From positions 46,564,751 through 46,628,750 of the forward strand of contig NC_090175.1 of the NCBI RefSeq assembly GCF_024679245.1: 64,000 nucleotides of DNA. The letters are read 5' to 3'. Within the stretch, counting starts at the first letter, position 1, and each line of letters begins with the position of its first letter. This DNA comes from Pseudorasbora parva (taxonomy: Eukaryota; Chordata; Actinopteri; Cypriniformes; Gobionidae). Shown here piece after piece: positions 24,272 through 37,167 of this stretch. Below the pieces are notes generated by a model. It did no database searches, was not told the origin of the DNA, and saw nothing but the letters and a program-made list of their open reading frames with translations. Both the position numbers and the translations under genes were made by a program.

Positions 24272-26985
24272 GCAGTAAAACACCACTTACACAGAAGTCA
24301 TTTTCAAACCAAGCAGCTTTCATTTCTTTAACGCAACAAATTAACATGTGACCAACTTTAGCAACTACAAATTGTGAAATCTGCATGAGGAAAACTTTCG
24401 TCCTCACGTAAAATTTCCAGTCACACAGATTGTTATTGAAAAACTGGATTTCACCCACAAAATTTCACCAAGCAATGGAAAGTGTGACGCACCTTATCTG
24501 TCAATATTATGTCAAAAAATTTACTTACTCAACATTATTAAACAGTTCTCTAAAATACTTGATTGATGATATATGAATACTTGATATTGTTCAGTTGCTA
24601 CATTCAGAGATCAATGACCATGGTCATGATGAGCAATGCTGTATAACATCTTCTAATTTTTCACTTCATACAAACACAGCATGTGCTATTTTGTGTCTTG
24701 GTTATCAATTGTATTAAAAATTGAATCAGATGACGTAATTATTAGCACCGTAGTTTTGTACATTTTAATGGATTTTTAAAGCTGTGTAATAAGAGTTGTC
24801 TTGTTTAAACTTGTTCATTTATATTGTTTTAAAGCTGCTTGCCAGGAAATGTTTTTTTCTTCATGGAAGCTCTGTGTTTTAAGCTAATAAAATATTCCAT
24901 ATAAAACAAATTACAATTATTTAATTATGTGGCAAGTAGCCATGTAATAAGCAGGATTATGTATGTCCAGCTGGTTGTTATCGCAAAATAAACCCATTTT
25001 ATAAACTTTTTTTGTTTTGTAAAGAACAAACAGTACTTTTAAGAAAAAGTGTTTTGTGTAGTGTAAGATACTGCTGTGAATTTGCATCTACTACAGTGCA
25101 CATGCTGAAAATCCATACTGGCATTGTTCTTATTGGCTTAGATTTTTTCTGATGTCGGTGCATGTGTGTTTGGTGTTTGTCAGTCCCACGCTGCACAAAT
25201 GGACATTGTCTTTCGCCGACAGTAGTGTATTGCCAAGGTTAAATGTGCTCAGTTGATTATCTTGTCTCATTGATTATCTGACCGGTTGACAGACACCTGC
25301 CGATAACCAATATTACACTTCAGCAAGTCAATGTCACATCATCACCTCCCATTGACATGAACATAGTCTCAGTTTTGACTGAAGATTTTTTATTCTGTTT
25401 GACTACTCAGAAAATGTAGAAATATGGAGAAAATGATTGTTTTGGATTTAAACATGGCAGAATTCCCAGTAAATCCATAAACATTTTCCCCCCACATCAC
25501 TATCTGATGCATATTCAAGGTGAATCAAGCCTGTAGGGGGAGTGCAAATTAGCAAATTATTTACATATGCCATTCATGTGCAAACAAAAGCAAAATTTAC
25601 ATCACATTGAATCCAGGAACCGACTCCAAACCGCCGTGAGCTGAGATCTCACGCCGAGAGTATATGATTATGTGGTGTATACCTTAGATGGCTGGCATAT
25701 TCATATTAAAATCCATATTTCAGGCCTGGTTCCAAGACTTTGATGGGTAAATAACGGCTCGTTTTAACAGTTAAATAGATGGTGGAACTCTGTGAAGCTC
25801 TCGCTTCTCGCTTATTCCGAGATAAGCTTATTGGATATGATGGAGAACTGCTCTACACATGACCTTGCTGCTTCTCTCGGCTGTTCTCTCGCTTTCTCAA
25901 ACGCTCTCCCATCTCGCTAATGTTTGCCAAACAGTTGAATATCTGGAGCTCCACTTGGCCTCTGTGTGTTATAATCCACATGGAAATAAAACTGTTAGTT
26001 AGAGTTAAAGTTCTTGCAGCTGTCTGCCAACAACGCAGAGGAACGGAGGAAGAAAGGGAATGAGAAAGGGTGTGGGTGTGTTAAGCATGTCCCATTGGCA
26101 TTTTGCAGCTGAAGAAAAGATTGAGAGAAAGAATGAGAGGAGATAAATAGAATACTTTGTGTAAATGTGTCTCACTTCATATCTCTTTGCTGAAGGTCCC
26201 TGAGGTCTCGTGTGGAGAATGGTCAGAGTTCAGCGGGGTATAAGATTGGGTCTTTGACTCCAGGGGAGAGCTGTCCCATAATGCTCTTCTATGTACGAGC
26301 CTACCCCAATCTATCACACAGCACATTACACAGCAAACCATTACAAATTTACATCTCCAAAAAAGCAACTGCTGAACAGTAATACAACATATTTTATCTT
26401 TCCATATCTCATTCAATGTCCCACTTTCTGCCTGTGCTTTTCTCCCTTGTGTGTAATGCACTGATGATTGGAAAATACAAACCTCTTAATGTGTAAATAT
26501 TTTTATGAACACAAAAGATTGAACAACTGTGCCAATATCAAAAGTCACAGTGAGTGTGTTTTAAGTACTATAGTGCATTTCATCCTCATCCAGTAAAAAG
26601 GTATCTTTAAACGCGCACTACTTTTTTCTCAGTAAAATATAAAAGAACACTCAGTGTTATACATTTTGCTCAGTTGAGTTCTTACAATATTCCAAATGTT
26701 TCCAACTATTTGTAAATTATGAGATTTTATTCTTAACAGTGTGAACAAGTGTCGCAGCAGCCGCCGAGTAACTTCATAACATCATTTTAAACACACTTAT
26801 ATGTATCTAATATAATAAACAGAGCTGCGTTACCTCATACTCATGACCGGAAAAGCGGAAATGGCACCGGCGTCTGTGTCCCGTCATAATAAAAGTCCCG
26901 CTGCTCGCGAGCCGTGTGTTTCAATCGCTCCAGCAGCCTTGCTCTGCTCCACAACACTTAGTCCTGCTCTGCTTCATACTACAGT
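24272..26985. other. Mostly single-copy non-coding DNA, no gene recognised
   Basis: No conserved protein frame. The interval 25620-25960 has even composition with CTCGCTTCTCGCTTATTCCG-type sequence and may be conserved non-coding. The frame at 26177-26461 has no recognisable domain. Confidence 0.4.
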
Positions 26986-27029
26986 AACGTTAATAACTGC
27001 ATCCATGAACATGATTTCATCAGTGGTGG

Positions 27030-28360
27030 AGGAAGTACTGAATCTCAGTACTTAAGTAAAAGTACAAGTAACCAGAAATATAATTCTGATTCCGATTCCG
27101 ATTCTTACTTTCGATTCCGGTTATTTTCTATTCTAGATTCCGATTCTTTGAGGGGTGGAGTCAAAACATGTCACATCGATATTCAATGCTATTTTCAATA
27201 CAACGGGGGAAAAACGCTACATATACTGTCAATTAGATATTTTTTATATAATTTTTTTTTTGTCTGTCTTTTGAAAGTCTAGGCAATCAAACATTTCTTC
27301 TGAAGAGATCACTTTATATGATAAAGCTTTTAAGCTTTTTCTCATATATAAACATTGATCAATTACTATTAAAATTATCTCACAAATATTTGTTAACTCA
27401 ATGTATTTTTTACAACGGGGTAATTGTGTTGCAATAGTTTACACACAGCACAACTAAGCTTGATTTTGAATGGTAAATTGAATAAACAAAGATACATATT
27501 ACACAAAATATAGGCTATCGTATCTTTTCAGATATTTCAGTATCTATATTTTTGACAACACTAGTTGCACTGTGCCGACCCAGGCTTTTAAAAGTGAAAT
27601 AAATCCACACTTCAGAGCCGCTTACCGGGCTTCCATGACTAAAAGAGCAAGCGGGCATGCAAGCACCGGAAATCAGGTGGCCATGGGAACCAAAACTTGC
27701 GCGCTTGGAACCGAAGATCGGAACCGAAAATAAATTTTCTAAACGATTCCAATGGAATCGTTATTTTTTAAACGGTTCCAAGTTAGAACCGGTTCTCGAT
27801 GCCCAACCCTAACGACAACCCTACTTAAGTAAAAAGTAAAAAGTACCTGATTTTAAATGTACTCTAAGTATTAAAAGTAAAAGTACTTGCATAAAAATGT
27901 ATTCTCTTAATGTCTAATTCTAATAATTAAAAAGAAGAAAACAGTATGAGCGGTGGCATTTTAATTTAGTTAGTTTTGGGTTAATGTAATTGTTCTTACC
28001 ATCTGTTGCCTAGTTTACATTCTGACTTACAATTCTGGTTATCTGCAAAGTTAAATGTCATTTTTCTGAAGCAACATTCTCATCAGCTTTGATGTATTTA
28101 AATCTTCATATTTATGATATTTTTACCTTTTATAAAGGACATTTTCCCCTAATCTTATTAAATATATGCTTTGCTTCAGCTTTCCCTTTATATTCTTAAA
28201 TTTGAAACGCAACAACGATATGCCATTTGACCCATCACGTCACCACCACTGCGACATTGAAACTTTTGTTGATGCTTCTCGTAGCGCAGATGAAGCGAGC
28301 GTTGCAGGAGTAGCAATGGATGAAGTAAAAGTAAAGTTGATGAGTGGAGTAGCTATATGA
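27030..28360. mobile_element. Nested degenerate repeats (GTGGTGGAGGAAGTACT repeat split by a GATTCCGATTCC repeat)
   Basis: An AAGTACTGAATCTCAGTAC...AAAGTACAAGTAACC segment (27030-27080) resumes at about 27822 with ACTTAAGTAAAAAGTA. Between them lies a second repeat beginning with GATTCCGATTCCGATTC and ending GAACCGGTTCTCGATGCCCA followed by ACCCTA (about 27812), the tip of a hAT-like fish repeat. Only one tip of each is clear, so limits are approximate. Confidence 0.5.
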
Positions 28361-28479
28361 AATTGTTGACAATGAGTTTTTAAGGCACTTTTAGCCCATT
28401 CATGACGCTGCTGATGTTGAGAGAGGTGCAGGATAAAAAATAAAGCATTTTAATTTGAATGTTTTAGCGTGTGTGATTT

Positions 28480-28640
28480 ATCGCGGGCACGGGTCGGGTA
28501 AGGGGCCAAATATTAACGGGTCTGGGCGGGTGCGGATTTAATTTTGATATTTTCACGGGTCACGGGTCGGATCTGGTGCTAAACCTTGCGGGTACGGACG
28601 GGGGCGGGTCTCCAAAAATGGACCCGTGCAGGACTCTGCA
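28480..28640. repeat. GGGTCGGGT-rich dispersed repeat fragment
   Basis: A GC-rich stretch built of CGGGTCGGGT, GGGTCACGGGTCGGAT and GACCCGTGCAGGACTCTG matches the end of a dispersed fish repeat as I remember it. It is followed at about 28690 by a lone tip of the GTTACATAGTGCA TTAA family. Confidence 0.5.
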
Positions 28641-28860
28641 TCAAAGTATGCCTTCGTTTTGAAGAGGCGTCCTCTAGAGGGCGGAAAAGTTACATAGTGC
28701 AGATTTAAGGCCCCCAATATACGAAAAAAAGAAAGAAAAAAAATATTGAAGAATAAACTGGTATGATGTCATTTCGAACAAAATCAGAAAGTTTGTTTCA
28801 GTAGTTTGAAACAGCTTGCCAAAGTGAGCATTCTGAAAAAGTTTTCACTGGCTGGTATTT

Positions 28861-28981
<121 letters not shown>

Positions 28982-29160
28982 TTATTTTATTTTTTTATCT
29001 GTGTGTGCGGTGCTCGTGTCTGTGTATATACAGTATGTATTCATAGCAGTGAATAAAACATAAGTAATCTGAACTAATCTGAGGAATAAATGTCTAAATT
29101 GCCCTAAGGTAAAGATTAATTAAAAGTATCAAGATATAGATATGCAAGATGTTCGCCAGC

Positions 29161-29736
29161 TGTGTTCACCAAAGCATTTTTTAGCGTAGTTGCCTGGCAT
29201 ATTCAGTTGTTTTCAATGGGAGAGCTGGGTTTTTAGAATGCCATGAGCGTAACGAGGCACTGAGCGAGTATTTCGCGCTCAAGCGCTGAACGCTCAGTGT
29301 TTTTTTACTGGTCGCTGAGAGTTTAAGAATGTTCAACTTTGAGTAAAATGATGTGCTCATCACTGTCACTCTTCACTCAGCCATCCAATCACAGTGGAGG
29401 AGGGGCGGGACAAATACAACATCGACCAACCGCCACAATCTGCTTGCACAACGTCAAACAGATGAAAACAAGCAGCATAATGGAACGAAATAATTTAAAA
29501 CCAGAGCCAGAGCAAATACTTTACATTGCATCTGCATTTTTATGTAGAAACAAAACAGAAACACAATATCTGTGAAATGAGAACTGTGAACTTCCAAGGA
29601 TATTCCATATCATAACAAGCAAAGAGTCTCCACTGAAAAAAATGCTGCGCTGCCAAAACGCTCTCAAACGGCCACAGCGAGTTTTCAGCAGAGCGCCTAG
29701 TGTTTTCAACTGGCTAAAAACGCTTTGGTGGACACT
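29161..29736. mobile_element. MITE with GTGTCCACCAAAGC inverted ends
   Basis: The left end TGTGTTCACCAAAGCATTTT pairs with the reversed right end AGTGTCCACCAAAGCGTTTT. Inside are AACGCTCAGTG and GAGCGCCTAGTG motifs facing each other. No clear target duplication, so limits are approximate. The 62-, 78- and 92-residue frames inside carry no domain. Confidence 0.65.
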
Positions 29737-30692
29737 TGGCCTTATTTCATAAAATGGATTGGACATGGTCTTATTGTAAAATATTATTTGATGAGTCATG
29801 TTAAAAGCATGTTATTATTATTATTAGCACACTAACAAAGAAGAATTATAATAAATGCAATTATTTGTTGAACTGCATGTTGTTGTTGCTACCGTGTTTT
29901 AAAAGCCATAAGCCGTTTTAGAATGGTTTTTGACAACACCCCTTAAGCTTGATTAAATCACTATAATGCATGGCCTCGAGTGTTTTATAACGTCAGTGAA
30001 CCATCAGTCTATTTGTAAGAGAGAAACAGAGAAAAGGTAGATAGTGTTTGTAGTGCTTTAGACCCTAAACTCATGTAATAACTGCCAACCATATTTTACA
30101 TTGGCAGGGCAGGATGGGTGATGTGATAGTTTGTTGTGGGGATATAACTATTTTGCTAGACGGAAATTGACTGTAAAGCCTGTGACGAAATATAAAACAT
30201 TTGCTTACTTGCTTTTTTGCACTGCATCATTTAAATTCCAGCCAACCCATCTGTCACAAGACAGTTGAGACCCAAGAGATGCAATTTCTGTTATAATTCA
30301 AACTTGACAACGTTACTGCAGCTCACCTTTGTATGGTAATATAGCCGAATTAAGTTAGTTTCACAGACATCAACTGCATCTGCTCTCAGAAAATAAAAAT
30401 GTGCCTTTTGACATGCACAATGGTTATTTATGTTGATTATGAATGTTGTTTAATAACTATAGAATTGTGTCTTTGAGGGGTCTGTTGATAGAGAAACTCT
30501 TTTCACACTTGTAGGCTCTCGGCCTTGGAAAAGCTCTGAGAATTTTTTTTTACAAAACAACCATCAGACCTATTGGACCCTAACCAATTAATGTTCATGT
30601 TCCCCTTACCACTCTCTCGCACACACGCACATATGCAGATGTTCTTAGAGCTCAGATAATCCAAGCTAAGACCAAGATGCTCTATTTGATGT
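29737..30692. other. Non-coding DNA with no gene recognised
   Basis: No gene or named repeat. Confidence 0.45.
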
Positions 30693-30693
30693 A

Positions 30694-30760
30694 CAGTGGC
30701 CCCAAAAGTTTTTGGACACTTAAACCACCGTTTTATGGGAATTTTACAGCAATAGATAAC
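30694..30760 (+). mobile_element. Lone Tc1/mariner-type tip
   Basis: After TA (30692-30693) the sequence CAGTGGCCCCAAAAGTTTTT then GGACACTT resembles a Tc1/mariner terminus. No transposase or second end is found, so it is a fragment at best. Confidence 0.45.
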
Positions 30761-31023
30761 CAAATATTTGGAATTAGTTTTAACCGACTGGGCCCAAGGT
30801 TATTATTAATGGATGATTCAAGTCTGAAGTTTGTAGTTCATCACATTGACTATGAACATCATCAACTATTGATAAATGATGCAATTGTTTTGCATCATGC
30901 AAATATGTTTTTTCTATTTATTAAAAAATATATTAAAATGCAATTCATAAACTAGTTTGCAGTCAGTAGTTTTTTTTTAATTTATTATTTAAATATGTTA
31001 TCCATTCAATTTATCAATTGTGA

Positions 31024-31069
31024 CTATATATATATATATATCTATATATATATATATATATATATATAT

Positions 31070-31112
<43 letters not shown>
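31024..31112. repeat. (TA)n microsatellite
   Basis: TA run with two single interruptions (TCTA, TAGA). Confidence 0.97.
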
Positions 31113-31113
<1 letters not shown>

Positions 31114-31611
31114 TATTTTATTGCTTTACTGCATTTAGAATTCTTTCAAATACATATAAAAAAATATTACTGACTCCAACGTTTTGAAGTGGACATAGTG
31201 TAATCACTTCAGTACACCTCGTTTATTATGAGCATGATTTTAATTCCTATATTTAAATTCATGTTTAATATTTCTGGGGAGGGCCACATGCAAAATGTCA
31301 GAGTGATACAATTGTTCTGATATCGTGGAGGAAAACTCTGACAGGTCCAGTTTTGCAGTAATGCCGCAGTTCATTTGAACGAGTGAAAGGATGTGATCTG
31401 TCTGTTCTAAGCGCTCAGGTCAGTTAATACTTTTCAACAGCCCAGACTGCTGTTATCTCTGCCGTCCAGACCATAAAGACAAATTAGCAAAGGGCCAAAG
31501 AGACACATGCATATACACACAATCAGAGTCTGTCTAACATTACATTATTTATCTCTCTCAAAATGATCAACGAACATGCAGCATTTGTTTAGACAGCAAG
31601 CGGGATAGAGG

Positions 31612-31616
<5 letters not shown>
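31113..31616. other. Non-coding DNA with no gene recognised
   Basis: Nothing identified. Confidence 0.5.

Positions 31617-31685
<69 letters not shown>
31617..31685. repeat. (CT)n microsatellite
   Basis: About 34 uninterrupted CT units, a pure polypyrimidine strand. Confidence 0.98.
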
Positions 31686-32392
<707 letters not shown>

Positions 32393-32489
32393 GTCGATTC
32401 AATTCAAAAATTGCTTAATACAATATTCTGAAAGCTAGGAAAATATGAACATAAATGATAATATATATATGAACATTGATAATTCTTTT

Positions 32490-32702
32490 CCTTGGCTGAC
32501 TACCTTCACTACATCCATAAAACTCCTCTTTGGTCTTCCTCTTGACCTCCTGTCTGGCAGCTCTAACCTCAGCATCCTTTTACCAATCTATTCACTCTCC
32601 CTCCTCTGAACATGTCCAAACCATCTCAACCTGGCCTCTCTAACTTTGTCTCCAAAACATCTCACATGTGCTGTCCCTCTGATGTACTCATTCCTGATAT
32701 CT
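32490..32702 (-). pseudogene. LINE reverse transcriptase, extreme C-terminal fragment
   Basis: Read on the minus strand, this gives the tail of a non-LTR retrotransposon protein: IRNEYIRGTAHVRCFGDKV, then EARLRWFGHVQRRE, a stop, and RSRGRPKRSFMDVVK. That string of motifs is characteristic of the region after the RT domain in an RTE-like fish and vertebrate LINE. Only about 70 residues remain, with one in-frame stop, as expected of a dead copy; LINEs often leave only their 3' end. The clade assignment is from memory of the motif and is less certain than the LINE call. It lies between two tetranucleotide repeats. Confidence 0.75.
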
Positions 32703-32737
32703 ATGAACATTAATAATAATGATAATAATAATGACAG

Positions 32738-32877
32738 TCTGTCTATGTCTTTGTTGGTCTGTATATGTCTCTCTCTGTCTATCTGTCTGTCGTTGTCTGT
32801 CTGTCTGTCTGTCTCTGTCTATATCTGTTTGTCTTTGTCTGCCTGTCTGTCTGTCTGTAAAAAAAAAAAAAAAAAAA
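32738..32877. repeat. Imperfect (CTGT)n with poly-A tail
   Basis: CTGT units degraded by CTCTGTCTAT variants, ending in about 19 A. Confidence 0.9.
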
Positions 32878-33104
32878 TTCGAAGTGAGCTTTATTAGCAT
32901 GACTTTGTATCCAGATGTTGCCCAAGCATATATAAATGAATTTAAAATGTAACATAGTAAATATAAATGGTAGCTATCATCTATTATACATCATTCTTTT
33001 GATTGGTTGTTTTTTCAAAGTAGTAAATTGAAATTTGGTTGAAAAGCTACTTTGGTTGAAATTTCAAAGTAGGCTTTGTCAAGCCAACGTTCAGTGTTTG
33101 TCTT

Positions 33105-33501
33105 GATTTTCCTATTTGTAGTGGAGATGAGTGGTATCCGGTGGGGTCTTCAGATTTTTTAGCCTATACGTCTCAAGGTTATGCATGTTGTGGCTTCACA
33201 AATGCTTTGCTGCATACCTCGGTTGTAACGAGTGGTTATTTCAGTCAAAGTTGCTCTTCTATCAGCTTTAATCAGTCGGCCCATTCTCCTCTGACCTCTA
33301 GCATCAACAAGGCATTTTCGGCCACAGGACTGCCGCATACTGGATGTTTTTTCCCGTTTCATACCATTCTTTGTAAACCATAAAAATGGTTGTGTGTGAA
33401 AATCCCAGTAACTGAGCAGATTGTGAAATACTCAGACCAGCCCGTCTGGGACCAACAACCATGCCATGCTCAAAATTGCTTAAATCACCTTTCTTTTCCA
33501 T
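33105..33501 (-). pseudogene. Tc1/mariner-like transposase, N-terminal fragment with a frameshift
   Basis: Starts MEKKGDLSNFEHGMVVGPRR at 33501. The first helix-turn-helix region contains LSISQSAQLLGFSHTTI. The reading frame shifts once near 33350 at an A-rich spot, and the second frame continues SSMRQSCGRKCLVDARGQRR and then TLTEITTRYNRGMQQSICEA, which is the second DNA-binding subdomain. The copy ends before the catalytic core, so no DDE residues are present. About 125 residues out of about 340 remain. It cannot act as a transposase. Confidence 0.88.
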
Positions 33502-33635
33502 TCTGACATTCAGTTTGGAGTTGACCAGGACCACACCCCTAAATGCATTGAAACAACTGCCATGTGATTGGTTGATTAGATCATTGGGTGAATGAGAACT
33601 TGAACAGGTGTTCCTAATAATCCTTTAAGTGTTTG
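33105..33635 (-). mobile_element. Tc1/mariner-like element, 5' fragment
   Basis: Minus-strand orientation. The tip region is at the right (AGGTGTTCCTAATAATCC), near 33605-33635, with the transposase N-terminus running leftwards to about 33105. The rest of the transposase and the other TIR are absent. This family is distinct from those at 1.1, 4.1 and 16.6 kb. Confidence 0.85.
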
Positions 33636-33639
33636 TGTT

Positions 33640-34596
33640 ATATATATATTTCATATTGTATTTTTTTTTTATCATTCTCAATTCGATTCTAAATGGCACA
33701 CAATCCTAAATTCTTCAAATTAGTCACATTAGTCATCATTGAGTGAAAGGTCCAAGATAATTAAAGGAAACTGCATTATTCAATTATGCCAGACAAATCA
33801 ATTATTGAATAAACTTGACCCAAAAAAAAAGAGGCTTCAGAGGTCAAAATATATTATTTCTTCTAAAAATTACCGCAACAAAAAAAATTTAATCACTTGT
33901 AATTATAATAATTAAAGTGTTTAATTGACAGATCCTAATTAAATGTATAATTTAATTAATATGGAAAAGCAAAGGCATGTGGATGTTCTCTTATGTAATG
34001 ACCAGAGCAGACAGGACCTCTAAATAAGTCATGGAGTGGGTGGCCATGAATAAGTTGTTTTAGTACAATGTCATCTTTGCATTCTTTTTGTTTTATCTAT
34101 TATATCCAAATACTTTCTAACTTTCCCACAGTCAAGGTAAAACAGAAAACAAAAAGTTATGTTGGCTGTTGAGCGCAACCATTGAGATAATTAGGCAGAG
34201 ATTTCATCTAATCTACTACACTGGGCTACAGTTCAATAACACTTTTATCAGAAAAGCAGCCGGTAGGGTACTCACACAAACATCACCAAGGATATTCAGA
34301 TCAGACACTACTCTCTGTCTCAAACTAAATATAACTTTCATATGACGCTTTAAACATATGGAATGAGGACATGTTGCTAAGTCACCAGCAGAGTTGCAAA
34401 GTTACTCTTTTATAGCTAGACTTGTGGCTCTTATGCTCAACTCAGTTTTCTTATGCTCAACTTTTAAATTAGGAGACATACAGTAAACCTTTAGAGCTAT
34501 AAAATGGATGTGAGTAAAGTAATTCAACATTTTTGAGATCATAATAAAATGTAGACTATAGCATCTTGGATTTGGGAAATTGGTGTGTTTGAAATC
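33640..34596. other. AT-rich DNA with no gene recognised
   Basis: No gene or named repeat. Confidence 0.5.
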
Positions 34597-35162
34597 TTAA
34601 AGGGAGAGTTCACCCCAAAATTAAAATGATCCCATGATTTACTCACCCTCAAGTCCGGTGAATATGATATTCTTCTTTTAGACAAATGAAATCAGAGTTA
34701 TAGTAAAAAGGTCCTGGCTAATCCAAGCTTTATAATGGCAGTGAACTGTTGCCCTGTTTATGAAGTCCATAAAAGTGCATCTATCCATCATATAACTGCT
34801 CTGGGGTGTTAATAAAGCTCTCCATAAGCCAAGTGGCACGTTTGTAAAAAAATAAAAAATAAAAAAATCCACATTTAAATCTTTATAGGTTAAAATAACT
34901 AAATTCCAAAGCAACAGTTCACAGCCATTATAAAGCTTGGATTAGCCGGGATATTTTTAAAGGTCCCATGGCATGACATTTTTATTCTTATTTTTATTTT
35001 TATTTTTATTTTCAACATTAATATGAGTTCCCCTAGCCTGAATATTGTCCCCAAGTGTCTAGAAATGTTGATCGGTGTAAACCGAGTTCTGGCTGTCTTT
35101 GAGTGACTTGAGGGTGAGCAATCATGGGATCATTTTCATTTTGGGGTAAAGTAACCCTTTAA
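34597..35162. mobile_element. TTAA-flanked MITE (GGGAGAGTTCACCCC family) with a nested TTAA fragment
   Basis: The left end TTAAAGGGAGAGTTCACCCC pairs with the right end GGGGTAAAGTAACCCTTTAA. The inner arms pair as CTCACCCTCAAG and CTTGAGGGTGAG. TTAA is at both ends. Inside, from about 34956, TTAAAGGTCCCATGGCATG begins a second family whose known continuation (GAGTTCCCCTAGCCTG, AGAAATGTTGATCGGTGTAA) follows. Non-coding. Confidence 0.8.
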
Positions 35163-35640
<478 letters not shown>

Positions 35641-35940
35641 GGTTGGCATGTTTTCGTGAAATATGAGGACACAAATGTGTATAATGACAATGGGTATGAC
35701 ACAAGTATTACAAGGAGAGGGTGAAATATGAGGACATTGGCCATGTCCCAATTTTTCAAAATGCTTATAAATCATACGTTTTTTTTTTGTTTGTTTGTTT
35801 TTTTAAGTAAAAATGCAGAATGTTTCCTGTGATGGGTATAGGTTTAGGGGCAGGTGCAGTGTAAGGGGATAGAAAATATGGTTTGTACAGTATAAAAAAC
35901 AATTATGCCTTTGGAATGTCTCCACACTTCACAAAAACAA
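35641..35940. repeat. (GT)n-bracketed dispersed repeat, copy 1
   Basis: The core (ATGAGGACACAAATGTGTAT, AATGCAGAATGTTTCCTGTG, GGGGATAGAAAATATGGTTT, TACAGTATAAAAA) is flanked on both sides by GT-rich tracts. A second copy with the same arrangement is at 45017-45298. No coding capacity. Confidence 0.85.
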
Positions 35941-35971
35941 ACGTGTGTGCGTGCGTGCGTGCGTGCATGTG

Positions 35972-36728
35972 TGCTTTATAGATAGACTCTTATTTTACAG
36001 GCTCGTTTTAGATCAAACAGATCACTATACTTTATCTCAAATGCAGCAATGCAACTCCAGACTCTTATCTGCAAAGTTCTACAACACTTCATTGATGAAT
36101 GTGACCCTCATTATAACTCAGAGAGAGAGGGGATGGTTAGCGTTTATATCTGTGAATTTACTGTGAGCTATTCAGTTCTGAGAGAATTATACTACCCACT
36201 GTGTAGCCCGTGTTGGTAATAATAAATATTAAACTAGACAGAGAAAATGTGCGTAGTGCTGGCCCATGCACAATGTTCTAGTGTTCTATGTGTTGCTGAA
36301 TTGGTAGCAGAGTGTGTGGATCAGTGTTTGAAATGTGTAAAATATTATTGGAAAGGAAACAATCAAATTTACAAGATGTCTATATCACTTGTATCAACTC
36401 AGTACCATTTAAAATAGGGCTGCACAATCAATCAAAATAAAACCAAAATCATGCTATGGTATAGTGTGATTATCAAGTGGCAAAGAGCAGCTTACTATCC
36501 AGCAGTGTTTTGTTGCATCTCTGAGCGACTCTTCTCACAGTAAATGCTGCTTTGCACAAACTTCATCTTTGCATCTGCTTGGTTCAGGTCGCTTTAATGT
36601 GCATTTGGGAACTCAGCATGTGCCAACCTTATAATGAAAAGTGCTTATCAACTGAAAAGAAGCTTTAAGGGCTCCCTGCATTTTATTATTATTTTTTTGT
36701 TTGTTTTGTTAAAAATCAGCATTTGAAT
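35972..36728. other. Non-coding DNA with one hAT-like tip
   Basis: At 36416 AGGGCTGCACAATCAATC resembles the tip of a dispersed hAT-like fish repeat; no matching second end was found. Otherwise nothing is recognised. Confidence 0.4.
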
Positions 36729-36817
36729 ATAAAGAAATAAAGACAGCCATAAATATCAGTATTGTATTGTTGTATGGAAGCTTTTTTTTCTGGCATGATA
36801 TAAACTCGCAATTACAG

Positions 36818-36884
<67 letters not shown>

Positions 36885-37060
36885 CACACACACAGTAGGC
36901 CTAGATATGACAAATAGTATAGTTTTTAAAAAGAAAATTGTATTATTGCGAGATTATAGCCTAAAGAGTTTAATAGCCTAAACTTACAGCATAGTGTATA
37001 ATTCTGTAAAAAGCTTCCATACAATAATACAATGCTATTCATGACTGTCTTTATTTCTTA
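36729..37060. repeat. Hairpin element with (TA)n in the loop
   Basis: The arm AAAGAAATAAAGACAGCCAT at 36729 pairs with its complement ending near 37060; TATTGTATTGTTGTATGGAA also pairs. The spacer holds a (TA)n run at 36821-36880. It looks like a MITE, but no target duplication is clear. Confidence 0.6.
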
Positions 37061-37167
37061 TAGCTATATATGTGAGACTTGTGTGCTGGGAAAAGAAGAA
37101 TGTGCATGGGATTTTGAAAACAAGTGAAAAATGCTGATTTTGTTATATTTTGAGGTTTTCACAAAAG

